DNA from: Candidatus Coatesbacteria bacterium
GTDB taxonomy: Bacteria; RBG-13-66-14
Direction of reading: 5' to 3'
Length of the DNA: 33,938 nucleotides
Assembly (NCBI GenBank): GCA_014728225.1
Contig: WJLX01000105.1
Span: 1 to 33,938, forward strand
Part shown: positions 8,387 through 16,550 of the stretch, one piece after another
How the letters are laid out: the number at the start of each line of letters is the position of its first letter
Numbering within the stretch: position 1 is the stretch's first letter
The notes under the pieces: model-generated
What the model was told of the DNA's origin: nothing
What the model saw: the letters and a program-made list of their open reading frames with translations, nothing else
Databases searched by the model: none
Position numbers and translations under genes: made by a program

Positions 8387-9922
8387 TCATCCAAGCTCGC
8401 GGCCCAGCGTCTCGAGACGGCGGCGGATCTCGTCGCGGGCCCGGTGCAGGCGGGCGACGGCGCCGACGACGCCCTCGACGGTCTCCCGCTCCATGTGGGA
8501 CCACAGCGGCAGGCAGATGACGTCGCGGGCCAGCTCCTCGGTCCGCGTCAAGGGCCCGGCCGACCGGGCGACGCCCTCGAAGCGGCGCTGCAGATGCTGG
8601 GGCGGGGAGAAGTAGCGCTTGACGGCGACGTTGTCGGCGGCCAGGGCGCGGGCCAGCTCATCCCGGGAGAGGCCGAAAGCCCGTTCGTCGACGACGACGG
8701 CGAAGTCTTTGTAGGTGGTGCGGCAATCCGGCGCAAGCTCCTGGAAGGTCAGACCGGGCAGACCGCCCAGGCCGGCCTTGTAGAAGCGGACGAGCTCGTG
8801 GCGCCGGGCCAGGTTGTCCTCGTGGTGCCGCAGAGTCGCCCGGCCGACGGCGGCGTTGAGTTCGCTCAAGCGGCCGTTGAGCCCCCGGCTGGGATCGACC
8901 GCGGAGTCGAGGACGCCCAGGTTGCGCTCCAGGCGGAGGCGCTCGGCGGTTTCACGACGCCGGCAGACCACCAGGCCGCCCTCGGCGGCGGTGACGGGCT
9001 TGGTGGGCGAAAGGCTGAAGACCTCGATGTCGCCCAGGGTGCCGGCGGGACGCTCGCCCAGCCGGGTACCGAAGGCGTGGGCGGCGTCGAGAATCAGGGG
9101 GATGCCGGCCTCGTCGGCGATGCGGCGCAACTCGTCGACGGGGGGCGGGCAGCCGAAGGTGTAGACGGCAGTCAGGGCCCGGGTTTCCGGCCCGACGGCG
9201 GCCTCCGCCGCGGCGGCGTCCAGGGTGAAGTCGCCGGATCTGGCCTCGCAGAAGACCGGGGTCAGCCCGTTCCAGACGGCGGAGAGGCCCGTGGCGAAGT
9301 AGGTGAAGGAGGGCATGACGACCTCGCCCGGTGACTCGACGGTACGCAGGGCCAGGATCAGGCCGGTGGTGCAGTTGGCCAGGGCGACGACCCGCTCGGC
9401 CTCGACCCCCAGGTAGGCGGCCGCCTCGGCCTCGAAGGAGCGCACCTGGGCGTCGTTGGTGATCATCCCGCTCTCGAGGGCCCGTCGCAGATCGGGCTCG
9501 ATCTCCTCGTAGGGCGGCAGGGTCGGCCGGGCGACGGGGACGGGCTCGGTGAAGAAGGGCCGCCCGCCGAGAACGGCCGGACGGTCGTCCCCGAGGCCGA
9601 CGATCAGTTCGTCGAGGGCCAGCAGTTCCACGGGACGCCCGTCCTCCAGCAGCGGCACGAAGCGCACCCCGCGAGTCCGCATCGCCGCCCGCAGTTCGGC
9701 CGGATCATATCCCTCCCGGGCAATCAGAGGCTTGTCGTTGTAAACCGCGCTGACCGGGTCTTCCAGGCTACCGCCGTCGAGCAGGTGGCGGCGCACGTCG
9801 CCGTCGGTCAGGGTACCGACGAGACGCCCGGCGTCGTCGACCACCAGGGCCAAACCGCGACCGCCGGCGTCGATCGCCGCCAGGGCCCGGCTCAGGCTGT
9901 CGTGGCTGTCGACCGTTTCCAT
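8387..9922 (-). CDS. CBS-domain pair fused to a DegT/DnrJ/EryC1/StrS aminotransferase
   Basis: 511 aa in two parts. Residues about 1-110 look like a tandem CBS module: LALVVDDAGRLVGTLTDGDV near 24-43, then a second half with RFVPLLEDGRPVELLALDEL. Residues about 125-505 are a PLP-dependent sugar aminotransferase: an ITNDAQVRSFE start, NCTTGLILAL, ILDAAHAFG (cofactor-binding Asp279) and SLSPTKPVTAAEGG with the Schiff-base Lys308. In nonulosonate pathways such enzymes (LegC/PseC type) transaminate a 4-keto-6-deoxy nucleotide sugar. The CBS module suggests adenine-nucleotide control. Start ATG 9922 has GGAG six bases upstream; the acetyltransferase gene ends 13 bp before. Known legionaminate clusters carry CBS domains on the PtmE-type nucleotidyltransferase, not on the aminotransferase. 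Confidence 0.88.
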   Translation of the reverse strand: METVDSHDSLSRALAAIDAGGRGLALVVDDAGRLVGTLTDGDVRRHLLDGGSLEDPVSAVYNDKPLIAREGYDPAELRAAMRTRGVRFVPLLEDGRPVELLALDELIVGLGDDRPAVLGGRPFFTEPVPVARPTLPPYEEIEPDLRRALESGMITNDAQVRSFEAEAAAYLGVEAERVVALANCTTGLILALRTVESPGEVVMPSFTYFATGLSAVWNGLTPVFCEARSGDFTLDAAAAEAAVGPETRALTAVYTFGCPPPVDELRRIADEAGIPLILDAAHAFGTRLGERPAGTLGDIEVFSLSPTKPVTAAEGGLVVCRRRETAERLRLERNLGVLDSAVDPSRGLNGRLSELNAAVGRATLRHHEDNLARRHELVRFYKAGLGGLPGLTFQELAPDCRTTYKDFAVVVDERAFGLSRDELARALAADNVAVKRYFSPPQHLQRRFEGVARSAGPLTRTEELARDVICLPLWSHMERETVEGVVGAVARLHRARDEIRRRLETLGRELG

Positions 9923-9935
9923 CGCCGCTCCCGTC

Positions 9936-10583
9936 TCAAAAACCGTTCCACTCGCCCTGAACCCGGGCCGGCACGCCGTAGGCGATCACACCGTCCGGGA
10001 CGTCCTCGACGACCACGGCGCCGGAGCCGATCATCGCCTTAGCGCCGACGGCGACGCCGGGGTTGACCGCGGCGTTGGTGCCGATAAAGGTGTAGGCTCC
10101 CACCTTGACTGCGCCGGCCAGCACGGCGCCGGGGTGCAGGTGGGCGTGATCACCGATCTCGCCGTCGTGATCGACCGAACAGCCCGTATTGAGGATCACG
10201 CCGACGCCCAGGCGGGCGCCGGGGTTGACGATCGCCCCGGCGCAGACGACGAGTCCCGCGGAGAGCTTGACGCCGCGGGCGATGACGGCGGAGGGGTGGA
10301 CCAGCGGCGGCAGGTGGTAGCCCAACCCGAGGGCCAGGTTGAAGATCCGTGCCCGGGTGCGATTGTCGCCCACGGCGACCACACAGGCCGTCGCCGCCCG
10401 GGGGTGCCGCTCCAGCAGGGTCGTCGAGCCGATGATCTCGACGCCGTCGAGGTAACCGCCGTGGGTGCGCGAGTCGTCGTCGACGACGGCCACCAGCTCC
10501 AGGTGACCGCTCAGCCGGATCAGGTCGGCGACCACGCGGCCGTGGCCCCCGGCGCCCACCATAACCGTGCGCAGCTCGCTCAT
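9936..10583 (-). CDS. NeuD/LegH-type sugar N- or O-acetyltransferase (left-handed beta-helix)
   Basis: 215 aa. The N-terminal part is a small Rossmann-like domain (VMVGAGGHGRVVADLI, residues 7-22) as in NeuD/PglD. From about residue 95 there is a run of hexapeptide repeats (HPSAVIARGVKLSAG and onward) with SVDHDGEIGDHAHLHPG containing the catalytic-type His. It ends with VVVEDVPDGVIAYGVPA, the usual cap of the acyl-CoA site. It probably acetylates the 4-amino sugar made by the downstream aminotransferase, the LegH/PglD step; O-acetylation of a sialic acid is the alternative. The ATG overlaps the upstream TGA by four bases. Confidence 0.87.
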   Translation of the reverse strand: MSELRTVMVGAGGHGRVVADLIRLSGHLELVAVVDDDSRTHGGYLDGVEIIGSTTLLERHPRAATACVVAVGDNRTRARIFNLALGLGYHLPPLVHPSAVIARGVKLSAGLVVCAGAIVNPGARLGVGVILNTGCSVDHDGEIGDHAHLHPGAVLAGAVKVGAYTFIGTNAAVNPGVAVGAKAMIGSGAVVVEDVPDGVIAYGVPARVQGEWNGF

Positions 10584-11740
10584 CGCTCCACCAGCCTTTT
10601 ACTGAGGAAATCGTCGTCCAATGGGGCGGACAACAGGCTCTCGACCACCCGGGGGGCGGCGCGGCCGTCGCCGTAGGGCGAGGGCTGCGCGGTCAGTTGC
10701 TCGCGCAGTTCGTCGTCGGCGCGGATCCGCGCCAGCGTCGCGCGAACACCGTCCGCCGTCGGCTCGGGGAGATCGTAAACGTTGGCGCCGCGCTCCCGAC
10801 CGTCCTGGCGTCGACCGACGTTGACCACGGGCGTACCGAGCAGGGAGGCCTCGATCAAGCCGGCCGAGGAGTTGCCGACCAGGGCGCCGCAGCCGCGCAG
10901 CAAACCGACGAACTCCCGCGGCGGCAGGTTGGCCGTCAGCGCCCGGCGGTCAGCGGCGGCGGCCCAATCGCGCAGGGCGGCGATCACCGCCCGACCGCCG
11001 GCGTCGGCGTTGGGGTGGAGGGCCAGCACGGGCTCATTCAGCTCGGTCAGGGCCGTCAGGCAGGCCGCCAGTCCGCGCTGCGTCGCCGCCGCCTCGCCGG
11101 GCAGGGGATGGTAGACCAGCAGGTGGAAAGGTCCGTGTAAATCGAGACCCAGCCGCTCCCCGAGCTCGCTCAGCTCGGCCTCGTCCAGGGGCCGCTGGTC
11201 CCGGGCGTGGTCCAGGGCCAGGGAGCCGACGCGGTGAACGCGTTGCGGCTCCTCGCCCCAGGCCAGCAGGCGCTCTTCGGCGGCGACGGTGGCCGGAAAG
11301 AGGAGCTGGGCCAACCGGCTGACGGCGTGGCGCGGTCCGTCGTCGACCCGGGAACGGTCACCGGCCTGGAGCTGGGCCAGGGCCACCCGGCTGTACCAGG
11401 CCGCCGTCGCGGCGCCCAGGACCTCGACCCGATCGCCCAGCACCACCAACCAGTGCGGTCGCTCCGTGCGCCAGAGCTCGGCCAGAGCGCCGCAGACCCT
11501 GCCGGCCAGGTCGGCCATCCCCGTGAGGCTGTCGTCGGCCTCGTCGAGGGGCGCCAGGCGCCGGGGCCGGAAACCGTCGGCCTCGACCAACTCGACGGTC
11601 GAGCCCCGCGAGACGGCCAGATGCCCGGCGGCGGCGTAGACGGCCGGCTCGACGCCGGGCTCGTCCTCCAGCAGCCGCAGCAGGGGGCGCAGCAGGCCGT
11701 AATCCGAACGGCAACCGGTGAGGACGGCGACGCGGAGCAC
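10580..11740 (-). CDS. legG: hydrolysing UDP-sugar 2-epimerase, NeuC/LegG type
   Basis: 386 aa, GT-B-like epimerase. The N-terminus VLTGCRSDYGLLRPLL matches the TG-R-x-DYG signature of NeuC/LegG; LVVLGDRVEVLGAA and the RHAVSRLAQLLF segment follow. The C-terminal part has HPNADAGG and VGNSSAGLIEASLLGTPVVN, the UDP-binding turn. The enzyme would release UDP and epimerise C2, giving the mannose-configured substrate for the synthase. The loop normally read as GGE in NeuC is QAGDRS here, a visible departure near the active site. Start is GTG 11740, three bases after the methyltransferase stop. LegG is preferred to NeuC because an aminotransferase and acetyltransferase are adjacent. Confidence 0.85.
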   Translation of the reverse strand: MLRVAVLTGCRSDYGLLRPLLRLLEDEPGVEPAVYAAAGHLAVSRGSTVELVEADGFRPRRLAPLDEADDSLTGMADLAGRVCGALAELWRTERPHWLVVLGDRVEVLGAATAAWYSRVALAQLQAGDRSRVDDGPRHAVSRLAQLLFPATVAAEERLLAWGEEPQRVHRVGSLALDHARDQRPLDEAELSELGERLGLDLHGPFHLLVYHPLPGEAAATQRGLAACLTALTELNEPVLALHPNADAGGRAVIAALRDWAAAADRRALTANLPPREFVGLLRGCGALVGNSSAGLIEASLLGTPVVNVGRRQDGRERGANVYDLPEPTADGVRATLARIRADDELREQLTAQPSPYGDGRAAPRVVESLLSAPLDDDFLSKRLVER

Positions 11741-11743
11741 GGC

Positions 11744-12568
11744 TCAGCGGGTGAACAGGACGCCGGACAGGTGCCGGGTGACGGTGTAGGCGCCCTCGCG
11801 GCCGATGGTGTCCTCGGCGACGTGGTAGAGGGTGTCCATCAGGTCGTCCCGGGCGGCCAGATCGGCCTCGAGTTCCCGGTACAGCCGGCTGGAGGCGAAG
11901 TACTCCACCAGGTCCACCGGCCGGGGGAAGCGCAGGACATTGGTGAAGTCGCTGCGCTCGCCGGCTCCGAAGGCTGACTCGAGGACGGGCAGAACCTGGG
12001 TGGTCAGGTCCCGGCCCAGGGCCTGCTCCTTGATCTGCGGCGCGCAGTCGATGATCTCATCGTAGAAGCGTCGGAAGGAGGCCTGATCGTCCGGGGCGCC
12101 CCCGACGACGAAGAGCCGCCCTCCCGCCTTGAGCAGCCGGTGCAGCTCGTCGACGGAGCGCTCCAGGTCGGGGATGAACTGCAGGGTGAAGACGGCGACG
12201 GCGAGGTCGAAGGCGCCGTCGCGCCAGGGCAGGGTGTCCGAGGGCTCCAGGGTCTTGAACTCGACGGGCAGCTCGGCGACGCCCTCGAGGATCTCCCAGG
12301 CCTTCTCGTACTGGGGCTCGAAATCCACCGCCGCCAGGCTGCCGCCCCGGGCCAGGGCCCGGGCCAAGGGCAGGGAGAGGTTGCCCACGCCGCAGCCGTA
12401 TTCGAGGACCGCTTCATCGTCCTGCGGCGCCAGGCTCTCCAGCAGCCAGCCGGCCAGGTCGGCGTTGCCGAAGCGGACGTGCACATCGACGGCCGAGCGC
12501 CGCCGTACGGCCTCGGCGGGTAACGGCTCCGGCGCGGTATCGAACTCCTCGTAGTCGCTGGTCACCAC
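11744..12568 (-). CDS. class I SAM-dependent methyltransferase
   Basis: 274 aa. SAM-binding motif I is VLEYGCGVGN (54-63), followed by LAAVDFEPQYEKA (acidic end of strand 2), the AFDLAVAVFTLQFIPD segment and LLKAGGRLFVVGGAP, the classic order of a class I methyltransferase. The C-terminal third is probably the substrate lid. Start GTG 12568 has GGAGG seven bases upstream and overlaps the synthase stop by seven bases; an in-frame GTG at 12565 would give a GTGA overlap. Placed inside the nonulosonate genes, it may methylate the sugar or an intermediate, but nothing in the sequence identifies the acceptor. Confidence 0.8.
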   Translation of the reverse strand: MVTSDYEEFDTAPEPLPAEAVRRRSAVDVHVRFGNADLAGWLLESLAPQDDEAVLEYGCGVGNLSLPLARALARGGSLAAVDFEPQYEKAWEILEGVAELPVEFKTLEPSDTLPWRDGAFDLAVAVFTLQFIPDLERSVDELHRLLKAGGRLFVVGGAPDDQASFRRFYDEIIDCAPQIKEQALGRDLTTQVLPVLESAFGAGERSDFTNVLRFPRPVDLVEYFASSRLYRELEADLAARDDLMDTLYHVAEDTIGREGAYTVTRHLSGVLFTR

Positions 12569-13629
12569 TGCAAGCCCTCCGTGGGTTCGTCGATTGTGTC
12601 TCGTGTCAACGGTCGTCCGGCGGCCAGATCGCGGTTCAGTTTGCAGCCGTAGAGCGCGTCCAGGTTACGCGGGTCCAGCCCCCGTAGCGGTCGACGGGCG
12701 ATCAAGTCGCCCGGTTCCAAGGCGTGCCCGGCGGCCAGATCCCGGGCCACCCGCAGACCCTTGCGCGCCGCGGCGCGGGCGTCGTCCTCGGCCGGACGGT
12801 GGGCCTTGGTCCGCCCGCCCAACTGAAGCTCGGCCCGGCGCAGCCGCCGAACCAGCTCGGCCAGCTCGGCGGGTTCGGCGCTGGCCCGCTGATCCGGACC
12901 CGCCGCCTCGCGGTCCAGGGTAAAGTGTTTCTCGATCAGCACCGCCCCCAGGGCCGCGGCCAGCAGCGCCGCCTGGAAGCCCCGGCTGTGGTCCGAATAG
13001 CCCACGGGAACGCCGTAGCGCTCGCGCAGCGCCGACAGGGCGCGCAGGTGCAGCTCGGCGTCGGGAGCCGGGTAGGCGCTGGTGCAGTGCAGCAGCACCA
13101 GGGGCGCCTCCCAGAGGCGTTCGACGGCCCAGTCGATGTCCCGGGGCCCGGCCATCCCCGTCGAGACGACGAGGGGCAGCCCGGCGGCCCGGGCGGCGTC
13201 GAGGACGAAGGGATCGGTCAGCTCACCGGAGCCCAGCTTGAGCGCGTCGACGCCCAGCTCGACCAGCAGCTCGACCTGGGCGGCGCCGAAGGCCGAGGCC
13301 AGGAAGTCGATACCGACCGCGGCGCAGTAATCCCGCAGCCCGGCCAGCGCGTCGCGGTCGAGGGTCAAGCGTTCCAGCATCCGGCGCTGGTCGGACAACC
13401 CGGCGGCCGCGCTCTGGTAGGCGGCCGTCGGGGCGTCGTCGTCCACCAGTTCGGCGGGGTCGAAGGCCTGGAACTTGACGGCGTCGGCCCCGGCCTCCCG
13501 GGCCGCGTCGATCAAGCGCCGGGCCGCGATCGGATCGCCGTTATGGTTGACGCCGATCTCGGCCACCACGTAGACCGGCTCACCTACGGCCAGACGGCGA
13601 CCGCTAAGCTGGACCGGGCTGGCGCTCAA
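12562..13629 (-). CDS. legI: N-acetylneuraminate/legionaminate synthase (NeuB/LegI/SpsE family)
   Basis: 355 aa: a TIM barrel (about 1-280) plus a C-terminal SAF/antifreeze-like domain (about 290-350). Diagnostic motifs are AEIGVNHNGD (23-32), KFQ (52-54), LLHCTSAYPAP, GYSDH with metal-ligand His214, and IEKHFTLDR with His235. These positions match the metal-binding histidines known from meningococcal NeuB. It condenses phosphoenolpyruvate with a 2,4-diacetamido-6-deoxy (or N-acetyl) mannose-type sugar to form a nonulosonic acid. The common GPDH motif reads GPDQ here, a position that also varies in other NeuB proteins. Start is TTG 13629 with AGAGG six bases upstream; no ATG lies nearby. Confidence 0.92.
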   Translation of the reverse strand: MSASPVQLSGRRLAVGEPVYVVAEIGVNHNGDPIAARRLIDAAREAGADAVKFQAFDPAELVDDDAPTAAYQSAAAGLSDQRRMLERLTLDRDALAGLRDYCAAVGIDFLASAFGAAQVELLVELGVDALKLGSGELTDPFVLDAARAAGLPLVVSTGMAGPRDIDWAVERLWEAPLVLLHCTSAYPAPDAELHLRALSALRERYGVPVGYSDHSRGFQAALLAAALGAVLIEKHFTLDREAAGPDQRASAEPAELAELVRRLRRAELQLGGRTKAHRPAEDDARAAARKGLRVARDLAAGHALEPGDLIARRPLRGLDPRNLDALYGCKLNRDLAAGRPLTRDTIDEPTEGLQW

Positions 13630-13658
13630 GGCTGACCTCTCGGCGATCCGCAGGGAGT

Positions 13659-13688
13659 CTAATAAGAGAAACTTAACTCATCGGGCAA
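13659..13688 (-). promoter_or_regulatory. possible internal promoter before the nonulosonate synthase gene
   Basis: The 90-bp gap between the CMP-sugar synthetase and synthase genes is clearly A+T-rich compared with its surroundings. On the minus strand it contains TTGCCC, an 18-base spacer, and TATTAG, placing transcription start about 20 bases before the TTG start codon. The hexamers are imperfect, so this is tentative. Confidence 0.25.
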
Positions 13689-13719
13689 CAGATTGCAACT
13701 ACAGCGATTGTCCGGCGGC

Positions 13720-14409
13720 TCAGGCGCGGCCGCGGCGATAGATCAGGGCGGCCTCGGCCACGGCCAGGTCCCAGTCGTCGTCGACGTCGACGGACTCCCA
13801 GGGCTCCATCACGTAGGCGGCGACGGCCTCGCCCAGCAACCGGTCGGCGGCCAGCAGCTGCGGCGTGGTCAGGTAGAGGGCGCCGTTGGGCCGGTAGAGG
13901 GGCGGCAGCTCCTGGCGCCGCCGCGGCCGCTCCCGCTCCAGGGGTACGGCCAGGCCGTCCTCGACCCGCCAAGCCCAGGCGGGGTGGCTCTCCACCGGGG
14001 CCAGGGAGAGCAGGGAATCGCAAGCGACGGCGGCGAACAGCTCCAGGGCCTCGTCGAGATGCCGCCCCGTGCGCAACGGCGAGGTGGGCTGGAGCACGAC
14101 GACGACCTCGGGCCGATAGCCCTCCTCGGCGGAGAGCCGGGCCAGGGCGTGCTGGACCACGGGCAGGGTCGGCGTCGCGTCGTCGGCCAGCTCCGCCGGT
14201 CGGCGGAAGGGCGTCTCCAGGCCCAGCTTGGCGCCCAGGCGGGCTATCCGGTCGTCGTCGGTGGACAACACGGCGCGCAGCGGGGCGCGGCAATCGTTCA
14301 CGCAGTCGGCGGTGTAGGCCAGCAGCGGCCGTCCACCCAGCTCGGCCAGGTTCTTGTGCGGCAGCCCCCTCGAGCCGCCGCGGGCCGGAATGAGGGCCAG
14401 GACCTCCAC
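13720..14409 (-). CDS. legF: CMP-nonulosonate (CMP-NeuAc/Leg) synthetase, NeuA/LegF type
   Basis: 229 aa, close to the usual size of single-domain CMP-sialate synthetases. The N-terminus ALIPARGGSRGLPHKN (5-20) is the nucleotide-binding P-loop-like signature; VVVLQPTSPLRTG follows the typical strand-4 motif, and PNGALYLTT and WESVDVDDDWDLAVAE complete the active site with its metal-binding aspartates. It activates the product of the neighbouring synthase with CTP for transfer to the glycan. Start GTG 14409 lies two bases after the dehydrogenase stop. The choice of LegF over NeuA rests on the neighbouring amino-sugar genes. Confidence 0.9.
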   Translation of the reverse strand: MEVLALIPARGGSRGLPHKNLAELGGRPLLAYTADCVNDCRAPLRAVLSTDDDRIARLGAKLGLETPFRRPAELADDATPTLPVVQHALARLSAEEGYRPEVVVVLQPTSPLRTGRHLDEALELFAAVACDSLLSLAPVESHPAWAWRVEDGLAVPLERERPRRRQELPPLYRPNGALYLTTPQLLAADRLLGEAVAAYVMEPWESVDVDDDWDLAVAEAALIYRRGRA

Positions 14410-14411
14410 CC

Positions 14412-15737
<1,326 letters not shown>

Positions 15738-15857
15738 GGAACAATCCTCCGTTGCGTTGTCCGATGCATTGTTGTGAAAGCGCCGGCGCGACGGCCGGTA
15801 TGCGGGGAGCGTTGTCCGGTTGAGCTGCTCAAGCGCGCTTCGTCCGTCACCCCCGCC

Positions 15858-16334
15858 CTATGAACTCAACGGCCCCAGCTTGAGCCGCATCAACCGGCTG
15901 AAGAACCAGCCTCGCAGGGCGGCCAGGGGCAGACGTCCGCGCAGGCGCAGGTAAACACGGTTGAGCAGCCAGGCGAGCTGAGCCCGACCCGGCCGGGCCG
16001 GCAGGCTCTGCAACCGTCCCCGATGACGCAGCAGCCGTACCCGGCCGATCAGGGGTCCGGTGCGCTCGACGATGATCCGGGCGTCGGGGTTGGCCCACCA
16101 GCCGTCGGCGTCGCGCCGGCAGAGGCGATGGACCGCCAGCTCACCGCTCCGCAGGTAGGCCGCCAGCTCGCCGACTCGGGGCGGACGCTCGCCGAAGGGC
16201 TCCAGCAGCACCTCGGCGCCCCGGGGGATCTGCCGACCCATGCAGCAGCCCCGGGTGCCCAGCCAGCGCGATCCTCCCTGCATCAGGCCCTCGACCAGGA
16301 GACCCGGAATATCTGGTTGTTCCAACGCGCGCAT
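15858..16334 (-). CDS. S24/S26 (signal-peptidase-I-like) protein with Cys at the Ser position
   Basis: 158 aa from ATG 16334, four bases after the peptide gene's TAG, so probably coupled. The frame is open further upstream, but that part overlaps the peptide. The pattern resembles the small S26-like proteins found with PqqD-type clusters: a hydrophobic/glycine lead, then RGCCMGRQIPRGAEVLLEP (28-46), RVGELAAYLRSGELAVHRL, then GPLIGRVRLL. In active relatives the first motif reads G-x-S-M, with Ser as nucleophile; here it reads G-C-C-M, so Cys31 stands where Ser is expected. The usual GD before the A-N segment is also lost. It could be a Cys-type or inactive peptidase; a leader-cleaving role is an inference from context. 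Confidence 0.6.
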   Translation of the reverse strand: MRALEQPDIPGLLVEGLMQGGSRWLGTRGCCMGRQIPRGAEVLLEPFGERPPRVGELAAYLRSGELAVHRLCRRDADGWWANPDARIIVERTGPLIGRVRLLRHRGRLQSLPARPGRAQLAWLLNRVYLRLRGRLPLAALRGWFFSRLMRLKLGPLSS

Positions 16335-16338
16335 AACG

Positions 16339-16539
16339 CTACGAGGTGCCCCCGAATGCCGGAGGCAGACACCAATCAGGGGGGCCGGCAAGATAGTAAG
16401 GACCACAAATGCCCGGCCAGAGCTTAATACAGGTCAGGTTATCACTTTCGGTGGGATCAAAGGTGCAATCGATCAGCACTGCTTGATCGAAGACCTGCTT
16501 GCTCGCCAACTCCGGTTTGCGGTAGGGTTGCTTCGACAT
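16339..16539 (-). CDS. 66-aa Cys-rich peptide, candidate RiPP precursor
   Basis: A short gene starting at ATG 16539 with a strong AGGAG ribosome-binding site that overlaps the end of the radical SAM gene 11 bp upstream. Residues 1-23 look like a leader: YRKPEL at 6-11 fits the Y-x-x-P-x-L motif that PqqD-like recognition domains bind in lasso-type and other RiPP leaders, followed by an amphipathic stretch. The core-like remainder has cysteines at 25, 37, 45 and 57 (steps of 12, 8 and 12), several Pro/Gly and a GGTS end. There is no signal peptide or membrane segment. With the neighbouring PqqD-like and SPASM radical SAM genes it is a credible modified-peptide precursor. I know no named family that matches it. 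Confidence 0.75.
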   Translation of the reverse strand: MSKQPYRKPELASKQVFDQAVLIDCTFDPTESDNLTCIKLWPGICGPYYLAGPPDWCLPPAFGGTS

Positions 16540-16550
16540 CTGCTACTCCT

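Noticed and set aside
15820-15832. 13-base dyad TTGAGC-T-GCTCAA in the gap before the UDP-sugar dehydrogenase gene
   Set aside because: It could be an operator, but no promoter is visible next to it and such short dyads occur by chance.
15847-16098. 83-codon minus-strand frame overlapping the peptidase-like gene
   Set aside because: Pro/Ala/Arg-rich, in another frame of the S26-like gene and without a ribosome-binding site.
16335-16406. Longer N-terminus of the S26-like protein
   Set aside because: It would overlap the peptide gene. The ATG at 16334 directly after the peptide's stop gives a simpler coupled arrangement, though its ribosome-binding site is weak.
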